A stretch of 64,000 nucleotides of DNA from positions 62,001-126,000 of the forward strand of contig JAWKLK010000006.1 of the NCBI GenBank assembly GCA_041392785.1, written 5' to 3'. Both the position numbers and the translations under genes were made by a program. The notes beneath the pieces were generated by a model that was not told the DNA's origin, made no database searches, and saw only the letters and a list, made by a program, of their open reading frames with translations. Of the stretch, positions 45,218-56,842 are shown piece by piece. How positions within the stretch are numbered: the first letter of the stretch is position 1; the number at the start of each line of letters is the position of its first letter. This DNA is from OLB9 sp041392785 (GTDB lineage Bacteria; Bacteroidota; Bacteroidia; Chitinophagales; Saprospiraceae).

Positions 45218-46129
45218 TTATTGAACCAATTCAACTTCCTCCAATTTCTTAAAAACAGTATTACCTATCTTTTTATTCATATCATTGGCTGCATAAGGCT
45301 TATATTTAAAATAGTTCATGGAAGCCCAAGAAGGATCTTTGATATAAGCGTCAGTCAGTGTAATTTTATACTTATCGCCAAGCTTTTGTTCAACTATGCC
45401 ATTATAGATGATCTGAAAATCAGCTGTGAGATATGACCCTAGTATGTTGCTAAAGAGACTACCATCACCTGTATTGTAAGATAGTTTTTCACCATAGGCC
45501 ACTAGATCTCCTAATTTCAATTCTTTTATGGAAGCTGGAGTGGAAACTACCGGTGTTTCTTCATTTGCTGCGATATTTGCTTGGTCATTCACTTTTACTG
45601 TAGGAGATGTATGATGAACTGTGCTATTTGCAGTTTGTGATTTCTGATTTTCAACGGTTTGAGATTTTTTTTTCGCTTTATCATTACTTACTACAACAGT
45701 ATTGTTTTTTGTTTTCGCTGGTGATTTTTTTTCAATTAAAATCCCATTTTTCCATTTTTCTGTTCTTAGGATGATACCATTTTTATCCATTACTTTGCAG
45801 TCACCGTGTTTTTTGCCATTGATATATGTGCTATAAAAAGTATTATTTTTTGCATCCACACTTTTGGATTTTCCATTTTTAACCCCATTTTCCCAGTAAC
45901 CATAAGTTTTATTATCTTTACTATCGGCCAATAAACCTTTACCGTGTAATTTGCCATCTTTAAATTCTCCTGTGTAGTGGGTTCCATTATTAAAAACAAA
46001 AGTTCCTTGTCCTGTTTGACAGTTTCCTGAGATGCAACCTTTGTTAATATTGTTTTGTGCTATGGTTTGTAGAGATGATACAGCTATAATAATTAAAGTT
46101 ACAAAAGTAAAATGGGTAAAGGATTTCAT
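45218..46129 (-). CDS. Secreted MORN-repeat protein
   Basis: The 303-residue protein (from ATG 46129) has a signal peptide (THFTFVTLIIIAVSSLQ) and an opening GCISGNCQTGQGTF. MORN-like repeats follow (THYTGEFKDGKLHGKG, YGYWENGVKNGKS, YSTYINGKKHGD), then a Lys/Ser/Thr-rich linker and a C-terminal domain (LVAYGEKLSYNTGDGSLF onward). It resembles the MORN protein at 62.4-63.3 kb in signal, the GxCQxGxGT opening and upstream promoter motif, but the C-terminal domains differ. Confidence 0.85.
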   Translation of the reverse strand: MKSFTHFTFVTLIIIAVSSLQTIAQNNINKGCISGNCQTGQGTFVFNNGTHYTGEFKDGKLHGKGLLADSKDNKTYGYWENGVKNGKSKSVDAKNNTFYSTYINGKKHGDCKVMDKNGIILRTEKWKNGILIEKKSPAKTKNNTVVVSNDKAKKKSQTVENQKSQTANSTVHHTSPTVKVNDQANIAANEETPVVSTPASIKELKLGDLVAYGEKLSYNTGDGSLFSNILGSYLTADFQIIYNGIVEQKLGDKYKITLTDAYIKDPSWASMNYFKYKPYAANDMNKKIGNTVFKKLEEVELVQ

Positions 46130-46150
46130 ATCGTTAAATTTTAAATGATG

Positions 46151-46164
46151 ATTAATGACACAAA
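46151..46164 (-). promoter_or_regulatory. Shared 14-base promoter-proximal motif of MORN gene A
   Basis: ATTAATGACACAAA (minus-strand TTTGTGTCATTAAT) begins 22 bases before the ATG at 46129. The same 14 bases begin 21 bases before the other MORN gene. On the minus strand the TTTG is the end of a CAAATTTG box, one base off the TAnnTTTG consensus. Confidence 0.55.
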
Positions 46165-46224
46165 TTTGCGACATCATTAATTCATCTGAAGTGAAACTGT
46201 ATGAATGACCTTTTTTGCTGTATA

Positions 46225-46255
46225 AACCTGACAGGTATGGAAAACCTATCAGGTT
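46225..46255 (-). terminator. Terminator at the end of the kinase/adhesin operon
   Basis: AACCTGACAGGT and ACCTATCAGGTT pair over 12 bases with one mismatch and a 7-base loop, 8 bases after the last surface-protein stop codon. The U-run is poor but the stem is strong. Confidence 0.65.
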
Positions 46256-46275
46256 ATAGAACCTATTTCATCACC

Positions 46276-46580
46276 GTCAATGTCTTTTTAATGTCCACAC
46301 CATGATATCTTAATATATAAAAATAAATTCCCCCTGGATAGCCGTCTGCATTCCAACTATTGTCGTAATTCTTCATTTGGAAAATGCGATCTCCGTTACG
46401 ATTGAAAATATACAACTCAGAATCTTCCAAAATATCATCTTTGGTAAATCTTAAAGTAGCGTTATTACCTGATGAATTAGGTAGGATGATGTTGGTTAGA
46501 ATGATGTCCTTGAGTGCTTCGTTAGTGATGTACAACTTAGCTTGTTTACACTCAGAGCAATCAGGGGTGCATACTTCATA
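46276..46580 (-). repeat. Duplicated T9SS sorting-domain cassette, copy 1
   Basis: These 305 bases align without gaps to 52232-52536 (offset 5,956) with high identity by eye. They encode the last part of the surface proteins, including the sorting domain. Confidence 0.8.
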
Positions 46581-49500
46581 TATTACGGTCAAGGTGTCGA
46601 AGAAAGGTTTATAGGCCGTTGCTTCCAAGCCTTCTTTAAACTCTAAATCTTTGACAAAATCATCATCATATTCCAAAATATTTACAGTAAATGAATCGTA
46701 AGGTATAAAATCATTGAGTAAAATATCAAAGGTTTTCGGCTGATATATAGTAACAGCATAATGATCATCTGTGAGAGTAATATCGCAATCTTCATTTTCA
46801 TCCAAAGTGCAAGACTTCGTAGTGGAAGGAATCGGACATGGACAATTGGTATTGGTGATCAAAGATATTTCTATGGGTTCACCCTTTTTTAGACTAGATG
46901 CAAGATATTTATTTTGCGTGGACGATTGGATGATTTCGCCTTCTCGCCATACTTCATAAGATTTTGTACACTCAGTATCTTGCCAAGTAAACAAGATAGT
47001 ATTGCCAATAGTCTCACATTTGATTTCTGGTGTTTTCTGTTCAGGAGCTACAAAGATAGATTTCGTTATGGTGTCTGATGTACAAGTACCATTGCTGTAG
47101 GATAACTGAACATTATTCATTCCCGGATTTGAAAATTTTATCTTGCAAATTGCAGAACTTTGACCAGTGAGTATCGTACCACTCGATGACCATATCTGAG
47201 GTAATGGATTTGAAGAAGTATTCACGAACAATGTATCAGAAATACAGATGCTATCTAGGGATACAATACTAGTGATTACAGGCTTTGCTTTGATGCTTAT
47301 ACGTATCGAATCTTCCCAAACGCAAGACTTTTGCTGGTAGGAAAGTTTGACAAAATACTCGCCCACGCCTGCGATCAATGGATCGAAAATAGGTGGAACG
47401 GCATTGTTATTTATGGCATTGTTGGCTTTTGTATTACTACTTGACCAAAGTACGGTCGGACTTTCATTTGGAATATTGTCTGAAATACTAAACAACAAAG
47501 GAATCGGTGTGGATGATGGAGAAAGACAGATTGAAATATTCTTTTCTGGTATTGTCAATTTAGCATTGGGGCAAGACTCGGCCACACATGTTAATTGGTC
47601 TGTGACATCTGGGCAAGGATTATTGCTTTTTGCTGTAACAGAAATCTGGACTTGGGCTCCTCTTGAATCCCAGTCACTTCATAAGTGGTGTTGGTAACGT
47701 TTCCCTGATATAAAGTAGCACCATTAACTACTTTCACGCTGATATCATAGCTATTGGCACCGCTTACTGGATTCCAGTCAAAAGTCACACCATCTATTTT
47801 CTGATCTACACATGTGATGATAGGCGGAAGCAATGATGGATCAATTACTACAGTTTTGGTAATAGTGTGTGAATTGCACCCATTTTTATTTATAGATAAT
47901 GTAATCATTTTATTACCTGGATTTGCCCAGTTTACCTGATGTGGACCTGGCCCATTGAAGGTACCAATCACATCATTTCCAAAATCCCAAATAAATGTAG
48001 TACCGTCAGGGTTTCCTGCATATGTAACCGTAATAGGATCTGTGATACAATTATATACTGACGATATAGAAAAGTCTGCACTTGGTAATGGATAAATTAC
48101 AAAATCTCTGGCACCTACCTGACTGCATTGACCACTATTCCAAGTAAGTCGATAGAATAGTGTGTGGGTGCCTGGACCAAGTTGTGATGGATTAATTTGT
48201 ATGGTTGCAATACCATTGATTTCAAAACTTCCTGCACTGTTTTGTATTGGTGGATTGATGGTCACTTGGCTTGCATTTAAAGTGAAGGGTTGGTCACTTA
48301 CACAAAATGACACGGGGATATCAATCAAAACATCAGGTAATGGCCCACAATCTAATGCGGTACAGGTGTGTGGTAGGGAAGTGACATTACTACAGCCACC
48401 TGGGATGATGGCTTCTACCTGGATGGTTACACTTTGTCCAGTATTTAAGTTACTAAATTGATATTGATTCTGACCAAGTACCAACGTTCCTTGTAAGCCT
48501 GAAGGACTAATGACTTCTACATTGTACCCTGTGGCACCTGGTACTGAAGTCCAGCCAAAGGTGATACTATTTTCATTACTAGCGACACATGAGATTACGG
48601 GTGCTGAAATGTCATCTTTTTCGACAGTAATATTTTGGACAAATATAATAGAATCCATATCATTACAAAACATGGCTTTCCATGTACTGGTCACAATACC
48701 ACTACAGTCCATCAGGCCTGATGAGTCAATAGTAGGCATAACACTTCCTGCAATCAAACAATTTCCAGCTTCATTATTGCTATAGTTAAGTGCAACAGGT
48801 TGGAGTGTTTGGGCCAGATTACTATAGCTTATGGTTATGTCAGGAGGAAGACTTATAAAAGTCGGCTTAGGTGCAGGTAATATTTGGACTCTTTGTGTAT
48901 CAGTGATAGTATGCTCAAAAGCATCCGTAAACTCCCAAACATACGTGATCGTTTGCCCAGAACACAAATCTCCAACTTTAGTAACACTAGCTGAAACAAA
49001 ACCTACAGAATCTAGACCACATGTAGGATATCCGTAGGCTAATGCTGGTATATAGCCTGCGATAGGTGCATCATCACAACTTATAGTAATATCTTGAGGT
49101 GGATTTTTAAAAAGTGGAAGATCACCTGGACCAAGAGTCACTAAAAGTGCAAATGTAGTATCAAATCTACAACCCAAAGAGTCTATGATATAAAATGGAT
49201 AAGTACCTGCTTTTTGATTGATCATCGAATTGCTTGGATGGATGGTGTCATAAGGCATCCAACCTCCTTCGGGATTGATTGTGATGCTTCCATCAGACAT
49301 ACGACAGCCAGGATGTATCAAGGAAGCATTTAAGCTTAATGGATGTGTAGGCTGCAAAACGGTATAAGACTTTATAATGCTGCAATTGTCATCCGAAACG
49401 GTTACACTATAAATCCCTGCTTTCAGGCTATCTAAAATATTGGAGTTCCCCAGATTATTTTGCCATGTATATTTGACGCTTCCATCGTTGCCTATCACTG

Positions 49501-50564
49501 TCAATAAAATTCTACCAATAGAGTCACCGAAACAAACAATATGCTCTATGCTATCTGACACTGTCATGGGGCAGTCGATACCATTGATCTCAAAGGATGC
49601 AGTAGTGGTGCAACCATCACTGTCCGTCACCACAAGATTGTAGCTACCTTCTGTTAGATTTTGGATGGTAAAAGGGCTATTTTGAAAAATCTGTGGATTG
49701 CCATTATTGACACGGACAGTATATGGTCTGCTTCCATTGACCACTTGAACAGTAGCCGCTCCATCACTTCCTCCTTGGGTGCTTACCTGGGTTGTGGACT
49801 GTACTATAGATTTTGAAAAGGTCAAAGTATGTGGTCTTTGGTCAATCAAACAACCATTGCCATCTGTGATAGACAAGTAAAATACGCATGTAGTGCAAGT
49901 GGACTGAGCTGGACTTGTTATCAAAGTATTATATCCATCAAAAGTTGCATTCAACCCATTGCCGGGTCCCATATTGACAAAAGAATAGTTATCCAAATCT
50001 GGGCTATTTAAGGTAATTAATGAATCCTGACATATTATGAGATTGGATGGGTCAAAAGTATAAACTATAGGGTCAAAAACTGTCACCAAAACTTCATCTG
50101 ATGCTGTACAGTTATTTATATCTGTAACAGTGACGCCATAAGTATCGGTAGCACTTGGTGTGAATGCAACACCATTTTGTATAGATGGTGACCATTGATA
50201 AGATAAACCTCCATAAGCGGTTAAGGTAATTTCGCTATTGGGACAAACAGATGCATCAGTAAAGCCCCAACCCGAATATTCCTGAGCATCGATGGTGACT
50301 TGAGGAGAGATCAAAAACTTCTAAAGGGTGAAAAATAAATCCATTGGGACAGCCACCTTGTGGATCTAAAGTAATGGTGTGAAATCCAGTTTCAAAGGTT
50401 GTGCCTTGTACGGTGATGGTACCTGAGGCGCTGGTGCCAGAAAAACTTGCAGTCAATCCATTGGGTAAATAGATCACATTCACTCCATCTACTCCAGTGG
50501 TTGCCCATGATATACTGATCGAATTCCCTGGACAAGTTTGGTTAGTTCCGCCTAGAAACTGATA

Positions 50565-51430
50565 AGTATTTAAAGGATTTATGGAAATCGTATGAGTGTC
50601 CGTCCCTGTACATCCATTAACATCAGTGACTGTAACTGTATAAGTTGTAGGTCCATTTGGAGATACGGTTATAGAAGGAGTACTTTCTCCAGTACTCCAA
50701 CTATACGTAGCATAGCCACTGCCAGCATCTAAAGTAACTGACTCACCGATACAAGCCGATGTGGCACCTGTGATGGTAGGTGTTGGATTGGCATTGACAC
50801 TTACTGTATGGCTATCTGTTCCTGTACATACATTTGCATCTGTAACCGTAACGGTGTATGTACTATTTACTGTAATATTAGTAGGATTAATCGTTTGAGT
50901 TGTAGCGCCAGTACTCCAACTGTATAATGAGTAATTACCTGCATCTAAGGTAGCACTTCCACCGCTACACATAGACATAGGCGCAGATATGGTAGGTGTT
51001 GGATTGGCATTAACACTTACTGTATGGCTATCTGTTCCTGTACATCCATTGGTATCCGTAACCGTAACGGTGTATATAGTATTTAGTGTAATATTAGAAG
51101 GATTAATCGTTTGAGATGTAGCGCCAGTGTTCCAACTGTATGATGAGTAAGTACCTGCATCCAAGGTCACACTTCCACCACTACAGACAGAGATGGGGCC
51201 TGTTATTGAAGGTGTTGGATTGGCATTGACACTTATTGGATGGCTATCCGTCCCTGAACATCCATTAGCATCCGTAACCGTTACGGTGTATGTAGTACTT
51301 ACTGTAATATTAGAAGGATTAATCGTTTGAGTGGTAGCGCCGGTACTCCATAAGTACTCATTGTAACTTCCTGCATCAAGCGTCAAGGAACCGCCTGTGC
51401 AGACTTCTGACGGTCCAGTGATCTCAAATG
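50565..51430 (-). repeat. Four tandem 216-base Ig/PKD-like repeats
   Basis: The anchor TGTTGGATTGGCATT recurs at 50781, 50997 and 51213, a constant 216-base step (72 codons). The encoded units carry VCSGGSVTLDAG and YTVTVTD. The fourth (C-terminal) unit is more divergent. The period is a multiple of three, so unit gain or loss keeps the frame. Confidence 0.85.
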
Positions 51431-51596
51431 TAAAGCCCGGGCAGTCAATACACATGCCTTCTTGAAAGCCGCAGAAGTTGTCCCATGATTGGGTGGCGAG
51501 GAGAGGGTTATTAGAGATGTCACCATTTGCAGAACATATATTTTGTAGTTCTTCAGGGATGCAACCTGAAAGATAATTATAATCAAGCCTTATCAA

Positions 51597-51740
51597 TTGA
51601 AGCTGTAATAAATTTCCTATCTCAAGTGGGATGGAACCACTTAGTTGATTATGATCAAGCCTTATCTCTTGAAGCTGTAATAAATTTCCTATCTCAAGTG
51701 GGATGGAACCACTTAGTTGATTATGATCAAGGCTTAATCC
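51597..51740 (-). repeat. Two adjacent, nearly identical 72-base LRR units
   Basis: Copies at 51597-51668 and 51669-51740 are identical over about the first 63 bases and encode 24-residue LRRs (LSGSIPLEIGNLLQLQ). The near identity suggests a recent duplication within the LRR tract. Confidence 0.85.
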
Positions 51741-52218
51741 TTGCAGTTGATTTAAAGCTCCAATTTCTGTAGGGATGGAACCACTTAATTGATTGTTATC
51801 TAGGGATAGACTTTGAAGCTGTGATAAATTTCCTATCTCAGGTGGGATGGAACCAATTAAGTTATTATGATCCAGTAGGAAAGATTCAAGCTGATTTAAA
51901 TTACCAAGCTCTGAAGGTAATGTACCACTTAGATTATTTCCCGTAAAGTTTAAATTTACAATCATTATACCACCACTACACCCCACTCCGTCCCACGTCG
52001 CCATATTAGTTCCTAGTGGTGGTAAAGGATTACTGCTAAACTCTGCCGCAGTGGGCCAATTATTATTATGCGCCCAATTATCCCCATTAGTAGAAAGATA
52101 CAAAGCTCTAAGTGCCGTATAATCATTTTGATTATTGCATTGAGATTGCATTTTTTCCAAGTTGAAACATAAGACTAGGCATACAAGGGATACAAATATT
52201 TTCATTTAAATTATTTTT

Positions 52219-55200
52219 TTATTTCATTATCGTCAATGTCTTTTTAATGTCCACACCACGATACATCAATACATAAAAATAAATACCTCCTGGATACCCG
52301 TCTGCATTCCAACTATTGTCATAATCCTTCATCTGAAAGATTTTATCGCCGTTTCTATTGAAAATATATAACTCCGAATCTTCCAAAATCTCGTCTTTTG
52401 TAAATCTTAACGTAGCGTTATTGCCTGATGAATTAGGTAGGATGATATTGGTGAGTATGATGTCCTTGAGTGCTTCGTTGGTAATGTACAACTTAGCTTG
52501 TTTACACTCAGAGCAATCAGGGGTGCAGACTTCGTAAGCGACTATCGCAGCATCGCTAAATTTATTGGATGGTAAAAACTTAAAAAGACCTGTTTCGTCT
52601 AGCGAAACATCATCCAGTACATCTGGATCAGTAGAAATGATAGATATAATAAATGTGTCAGGTAAAATATCATTGGCTGTCAATAATATTTCTGCCACTT
52701 GATTTTTATTGACTCTGATGGAATCGTCAGTGACCATGAACGCACAGTCTTCAATCCTACAATCTTTTACATTAATTACAAGACTGGTATCAGAATCTGG
52801 ACATGGTAATTGATTATAGAATCCATACACCAAGCTGTGAGTTCCTGAAGGGATTGCGTTAAGATTAAATGATTGACCGCTAATTTCGCTACCGTTCCAC
52901 AACCAAGTTCCGTTACTATCATATTGTGTCAGTAAACTAAATGGGTCTATTAACGTATCTTTCATGCAAAATACTACGGTGTCATTGACTGGTATTCCTT
53001 TGATCTTTGGAGCTACTACGATGACAGATTTAGCTGTGGAAGCAGAACAGCCGAAATCATCCGTCAACATAAGGGTATATGTGGTGTTTGTTTCGAGTGT
53101 TTCTGTGATGGAAGATGTAGTTTGTCCATTGGACCATAAATAAGTCCCTTGCATTGTTGTACTAATAATAGCTTGATCACCTTTACATAGCTTATCAGGC
53201 CCATTGATAGTGAATGAAATTTCTGGTCTGATAGTAAGTATTGTCTGAATAATAGAATCACATCCATGTATGCCTTGGAGTGTGTCTAGGTAGTTACCAG
53301 ATTGATTATAAACCTTATTGCCTACTGCGATGGATGATCCATGGCAGATCGTAATGGCATATTCAACAAAAGAAACTGGAAAAATTGTTAAAAAAGTATT
53401 TACGAATGAATCACAGCCATTCATTGCGACTAGCGTATCCACATAAAATCCATCTTTATTATAGGTATTGGATCCGATGGTGATAGATTCACCTTCGCAT
53501 AGCTGTATGTTTTGAGAAAAAGAAGAATTTGGCTTTTGAGTGATAATAGTGGTGATGATGGAGTCACATCCTATGGATGATTGTAAGGTGTCTATGTAGG
53601 TTCCAGGCAAAATGTAAGTGCTATTTCCGATGATGATAGATTCGCCTTGGCATATTTGGATATCATTTATTGAAGTAGTAGTCAAACATTCCAATTGTAT
53701 TGTTATCTTTCTACTTTGTAATGTAAGTAATGGAGCGACAGGATTAGTCACTCTGCAAGTCCACAGCCCTGCGTCACTTTGTTTGATGCTATTGAATGTT
53801 CGTTTGTTACTACCCACAATGGAATCTACTAAAGTTCCATCCTTATACCATTTATATACATTGGTGGTGATTGCAGCATCGATACCGAGATCTATCGTGA
53901 GATTTTCACCTTCCTTTCGGGTGAAGATGATGTCGCGGTAGATGCTGTCTTGTAGGCAAAATAGATAAAGGTAGCTGATGTAGCGTATTGGATATTGGGG
54001 AGGATATCGTCAGTGAGGTGGTTTATAAATGTTCTCAAAAACCTCTTTTGAAAAAGTATCAGGTTTTAAACTTGGCCAAGAAGAGCATAGGTATACTGTC
54101 AATTTTATTGTTTTCAAAATGAAAGAGTACCAAATTAGGAAGATTTAAATTGGGAATAGCACCAATTAGTTGATTGTAAGAGCAATCCAAAGCTTTTAAT
54201 TCTATCAATTTGTTAAGATCAGGTAGATTACCATTAAGTTTATTGAAAACAATAAAATTCTTTTAATTTTATCAAATCATTAATTTCACTTGGAATTTCT
54301 CCTGATATCTGATTATTTCCTAAAGACAAATCATCTAGATTAACTAATTCGCCAATCTCTGAGGGAATAACTCCAGAAATTTGGTTTTGGCTTAGATACA
54401 ATCCACTTAAATTAACCAATCATCAATTTCTTTAGGGATTTCTCCTGAAAGTTCGTTATCAGCCAGGCTGAGCGTTTCTAATTTTGTCAAACGACCTATT
54501 TCTTTAGGAATAGAACCAGTTAGTGTATTTTTATTTAATTGGATAATTGATAAATTTCCTAATTCTCCAATTTCGTTGGGGATTTCTCCTGAAAGTCTGT
54601 TTTCAGATATCGTGAGATTGATTAATTTTGTCAAACGACCAATTCCTTTGGGAATAGAACCAGTTAGTGTATTTTCATCTAATTGAATTACTGCTAAATT
54701 TTCTAGTTCTCCAATTTCATTAGGGAGTTCTCCCGAAAGTTGGTTATTCCCAATATCAAGAAATCTCAATTTTTCTAATCGATTGACATCATTAGGAATT
54801 TTGCCGATCAACTCATTAGATCTAAGTGATAAAGAGTGTAAATAAATCAATTCACAAAATTCTTTAGGTAATTCACCCTTAAGTTTATTATTTGATAAAT
54901 CGACATGGGTAAGTCTGCCATTTTCACATTGTACACCATACCAAGCCTTACCATAAAAATTACAAGGATCACAACTAGATCCTTCGGCACCTTCTTTCCA
55001 GCCAGTATTATTGGTCCAGTCTTTACCATTGGTGGAGTTGTACAATGCCATAAGTGGGGCATAGTCGGGATGGGTGCAGTTGTTGCAGAGTGTTTGATTC
55101 AGTTTGATTTGGGAGTCGGTAGTTTTATATAGTAGTGGTTTGAAATTATCAGAAATTTCTATTTCAAATGGTTTATTGTTAATTTGTACTGAGTTTGGTA

Positions 55201-56836
55201 CAGAAACCATAGAAGAATCACAATTATTACTCAATGTCTTAAACTGTATTGAAAACAAAGTATCAGGATTAGATAAGGAAAAAGCTGTTAAATTAGGCTC
55301 AAAATAAACACATGTAATTTTTCCTTTATTAGGTATACCCACACTGGAATTAGTAAAATTATTTAATTTTTTACTAAACGAATGAATTTTTAAATATTCC
55401 AACTTAGTAGTGTCATAAGTCACAGGAAACTGAAAGCTTAATATATCCTTAAATCCTGAAACTGTAACAGGAATTGAAAATGTATCCAAATAATTGACGG
55501 ATTTGGATGGGATACTAATTGTTACTTCATTTGATGGTGCACATTTACAATTATTATGAATAATATTATTGATTGCGTCGGGGATAGATTGTTTGTTTCC
55601 GTAAGGTGTTATAACCGATAAAGTATCATTACTCGGACATTTTACAAATACAGTAGGTACAGTATTAAGACAATGGTCTGCTAAATATTCAGTTTCTCCC
55701 CCATCTACAATATTTTTAAATGGGTTATTATCGATAAAATTATACCCATAATTCTTTAAGGAATCAATATTGGCTTCAGTTGCTTCCATCATAATAGGGA
55801 TTACTTTTAAATTCGGATGGATATCATAATCACTTGGTAAATGGGATTTATATAGATCTTGACAAGGTTTACACCAATGAAAATAAAAAATAAAAACATA
55901 AACACTACAAGAATCTGCAAATTTGTCCATTACAATCTTTTCACCATTTGTAGTAGTAAAACTATATTCTTTATTGGAAGTATTTAATTTTCCGATGCAA
56001 TTGCAATTATTATCAAAATAATCACCATATGTACATGGATTTTTATCATCACAAGTTGTGTATGGAGTACAACAATAACCATCATTGACAAAATGAACAA
56101 AACTCAAACAACTATCACCTTTTACTAAATCATACACCCAAAAGCTGTCTAAAGTTGGTTGTATTCTTAACATGGAACACACAAATGGAATCTCCTTTAT
56201 TTTTTGGGTTCTATCAAAAGATAAATTACATCCTTGTTTTGTTTCTTTCATCAGGTGCTCAATCGTGACTGCTGTATCTTGGGTGATAGTAAAGACAATT
56301 GGGTTGGTCTTCGGGTGGCAAGTCAAACAAGAAGCTTGACTACAAGTATGGTTAGCTTGGATAGATATACTAGGACCAACAAATTCTTCACCATCTACTT
56401 TAACTAACCTAAAAACATTAATAGTAGTATTTTCAGTGGACGGTAAATTATGAATAGTAAATTCTACTCGCTCGCTTCCAGTACAAGGACCTTCGGTCCA
56501 TGATGGATAGCCCGCATTAATAGCACAGCCTTCATTTGAAAATTCTTCTCCATTACACCCACATACAGGGGGAGGAGCTGGAATTGGATATGTGATAATA
56601 CATGGTAGGCCCGTATCCAAACTACTATCATAACAAGAGGAAACTTCATAACTCCCCGCATCTACTTGATACCCACCAAAAGTAGAGATGTCTCCAGCCC
56701 CATATACTTCTATGACTAAGTTGTAAGTATCATCTGAATTGCAGATAAACTGTTTAATAACAACAGTTGGAGCCTGAGACGACAGTTGAAATAACACTCC
56801 AAAACTAAAAACTAATGCAAACAAACATTTTTTCAT
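52219..56836 (-). pseudogene. Thioredoxin/cohesin/LRR/Ig T9SS surface protein, broken by several frameshifts
   Basis: The first frame (56836-54407, 809 residues) has a signal peptide, Cys-rich modules and a thioredoxin-fold stretch with WCKPC at about residue 320 and a later TVPTVFVKC. A cohesin-like domain (residues 430-565: FSIPVTVSGFKDILSFQFPVTYD) and LRRs (LSGEIPNEIGELGNL) follow. Adding one T near 54417-54420 continues the LRR frame; further breaks occur near 54250, 54065 and 53955. The last frame (to 52219) has an Ig-like domain (SDAGLWTCRVTNP), GCDSII repeats and the T9SS sorting domain. It would total about 1,500 residues. It starts 6 bases after PorP/SprF. Confidence 0.78.
52232..52536 (-). 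repeat. Duplicated T9SS sorting-domain cassette, copy 2
   Basis: Gap-free match to 46276-46580. It encodes the sorting domain and preceding PDCSECKQAKLYITNEAL region of the second giant surface protein. Confidence 0.8.
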
Positions 56837-56842
56837 AATTCA

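Larger units (their letters stand above)
46263..52205 (-). pseudogene. Giant LRR/Ig-repeat T9SS surface protein, broken by two frameshifts
   Basis: Three consecutive frames make one protein of about 1,990 residues. Frame 1 (52205-50256) has a signal peptide, plant-type LRRs (QLSGSIPLEIGNLLQL) and four 72-residue Ig/PKD-like repeats (VTLDAG..YSWSTGA, YTVTVTDANGC). Frame 2 (to 47591) has more Ig/fibronectin-like and HYR-like modules. Frame 3 (to 46263) ends in the T9SS type-B sorting domain (NGDRIFQMKNYD, YPGGIYFYILRY). At 47660-47666 adding one G continues GIQEGAQVQISVTA in frame; at about 50310 a shift in a CT-rich stretch joins DLS to PQVTIDAQ. As written only frame 1 has a signal peptide and only frame 3 has the sorting domain. 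Confidence 0.8.

Noticed and set aside
46263..56836. Programmed ribosomal frameshifting as the reason for broken surface genes
   Set aside because: The sites lack a shared slippery sequence and downstream structure, and the shifts need different directions and sizes.
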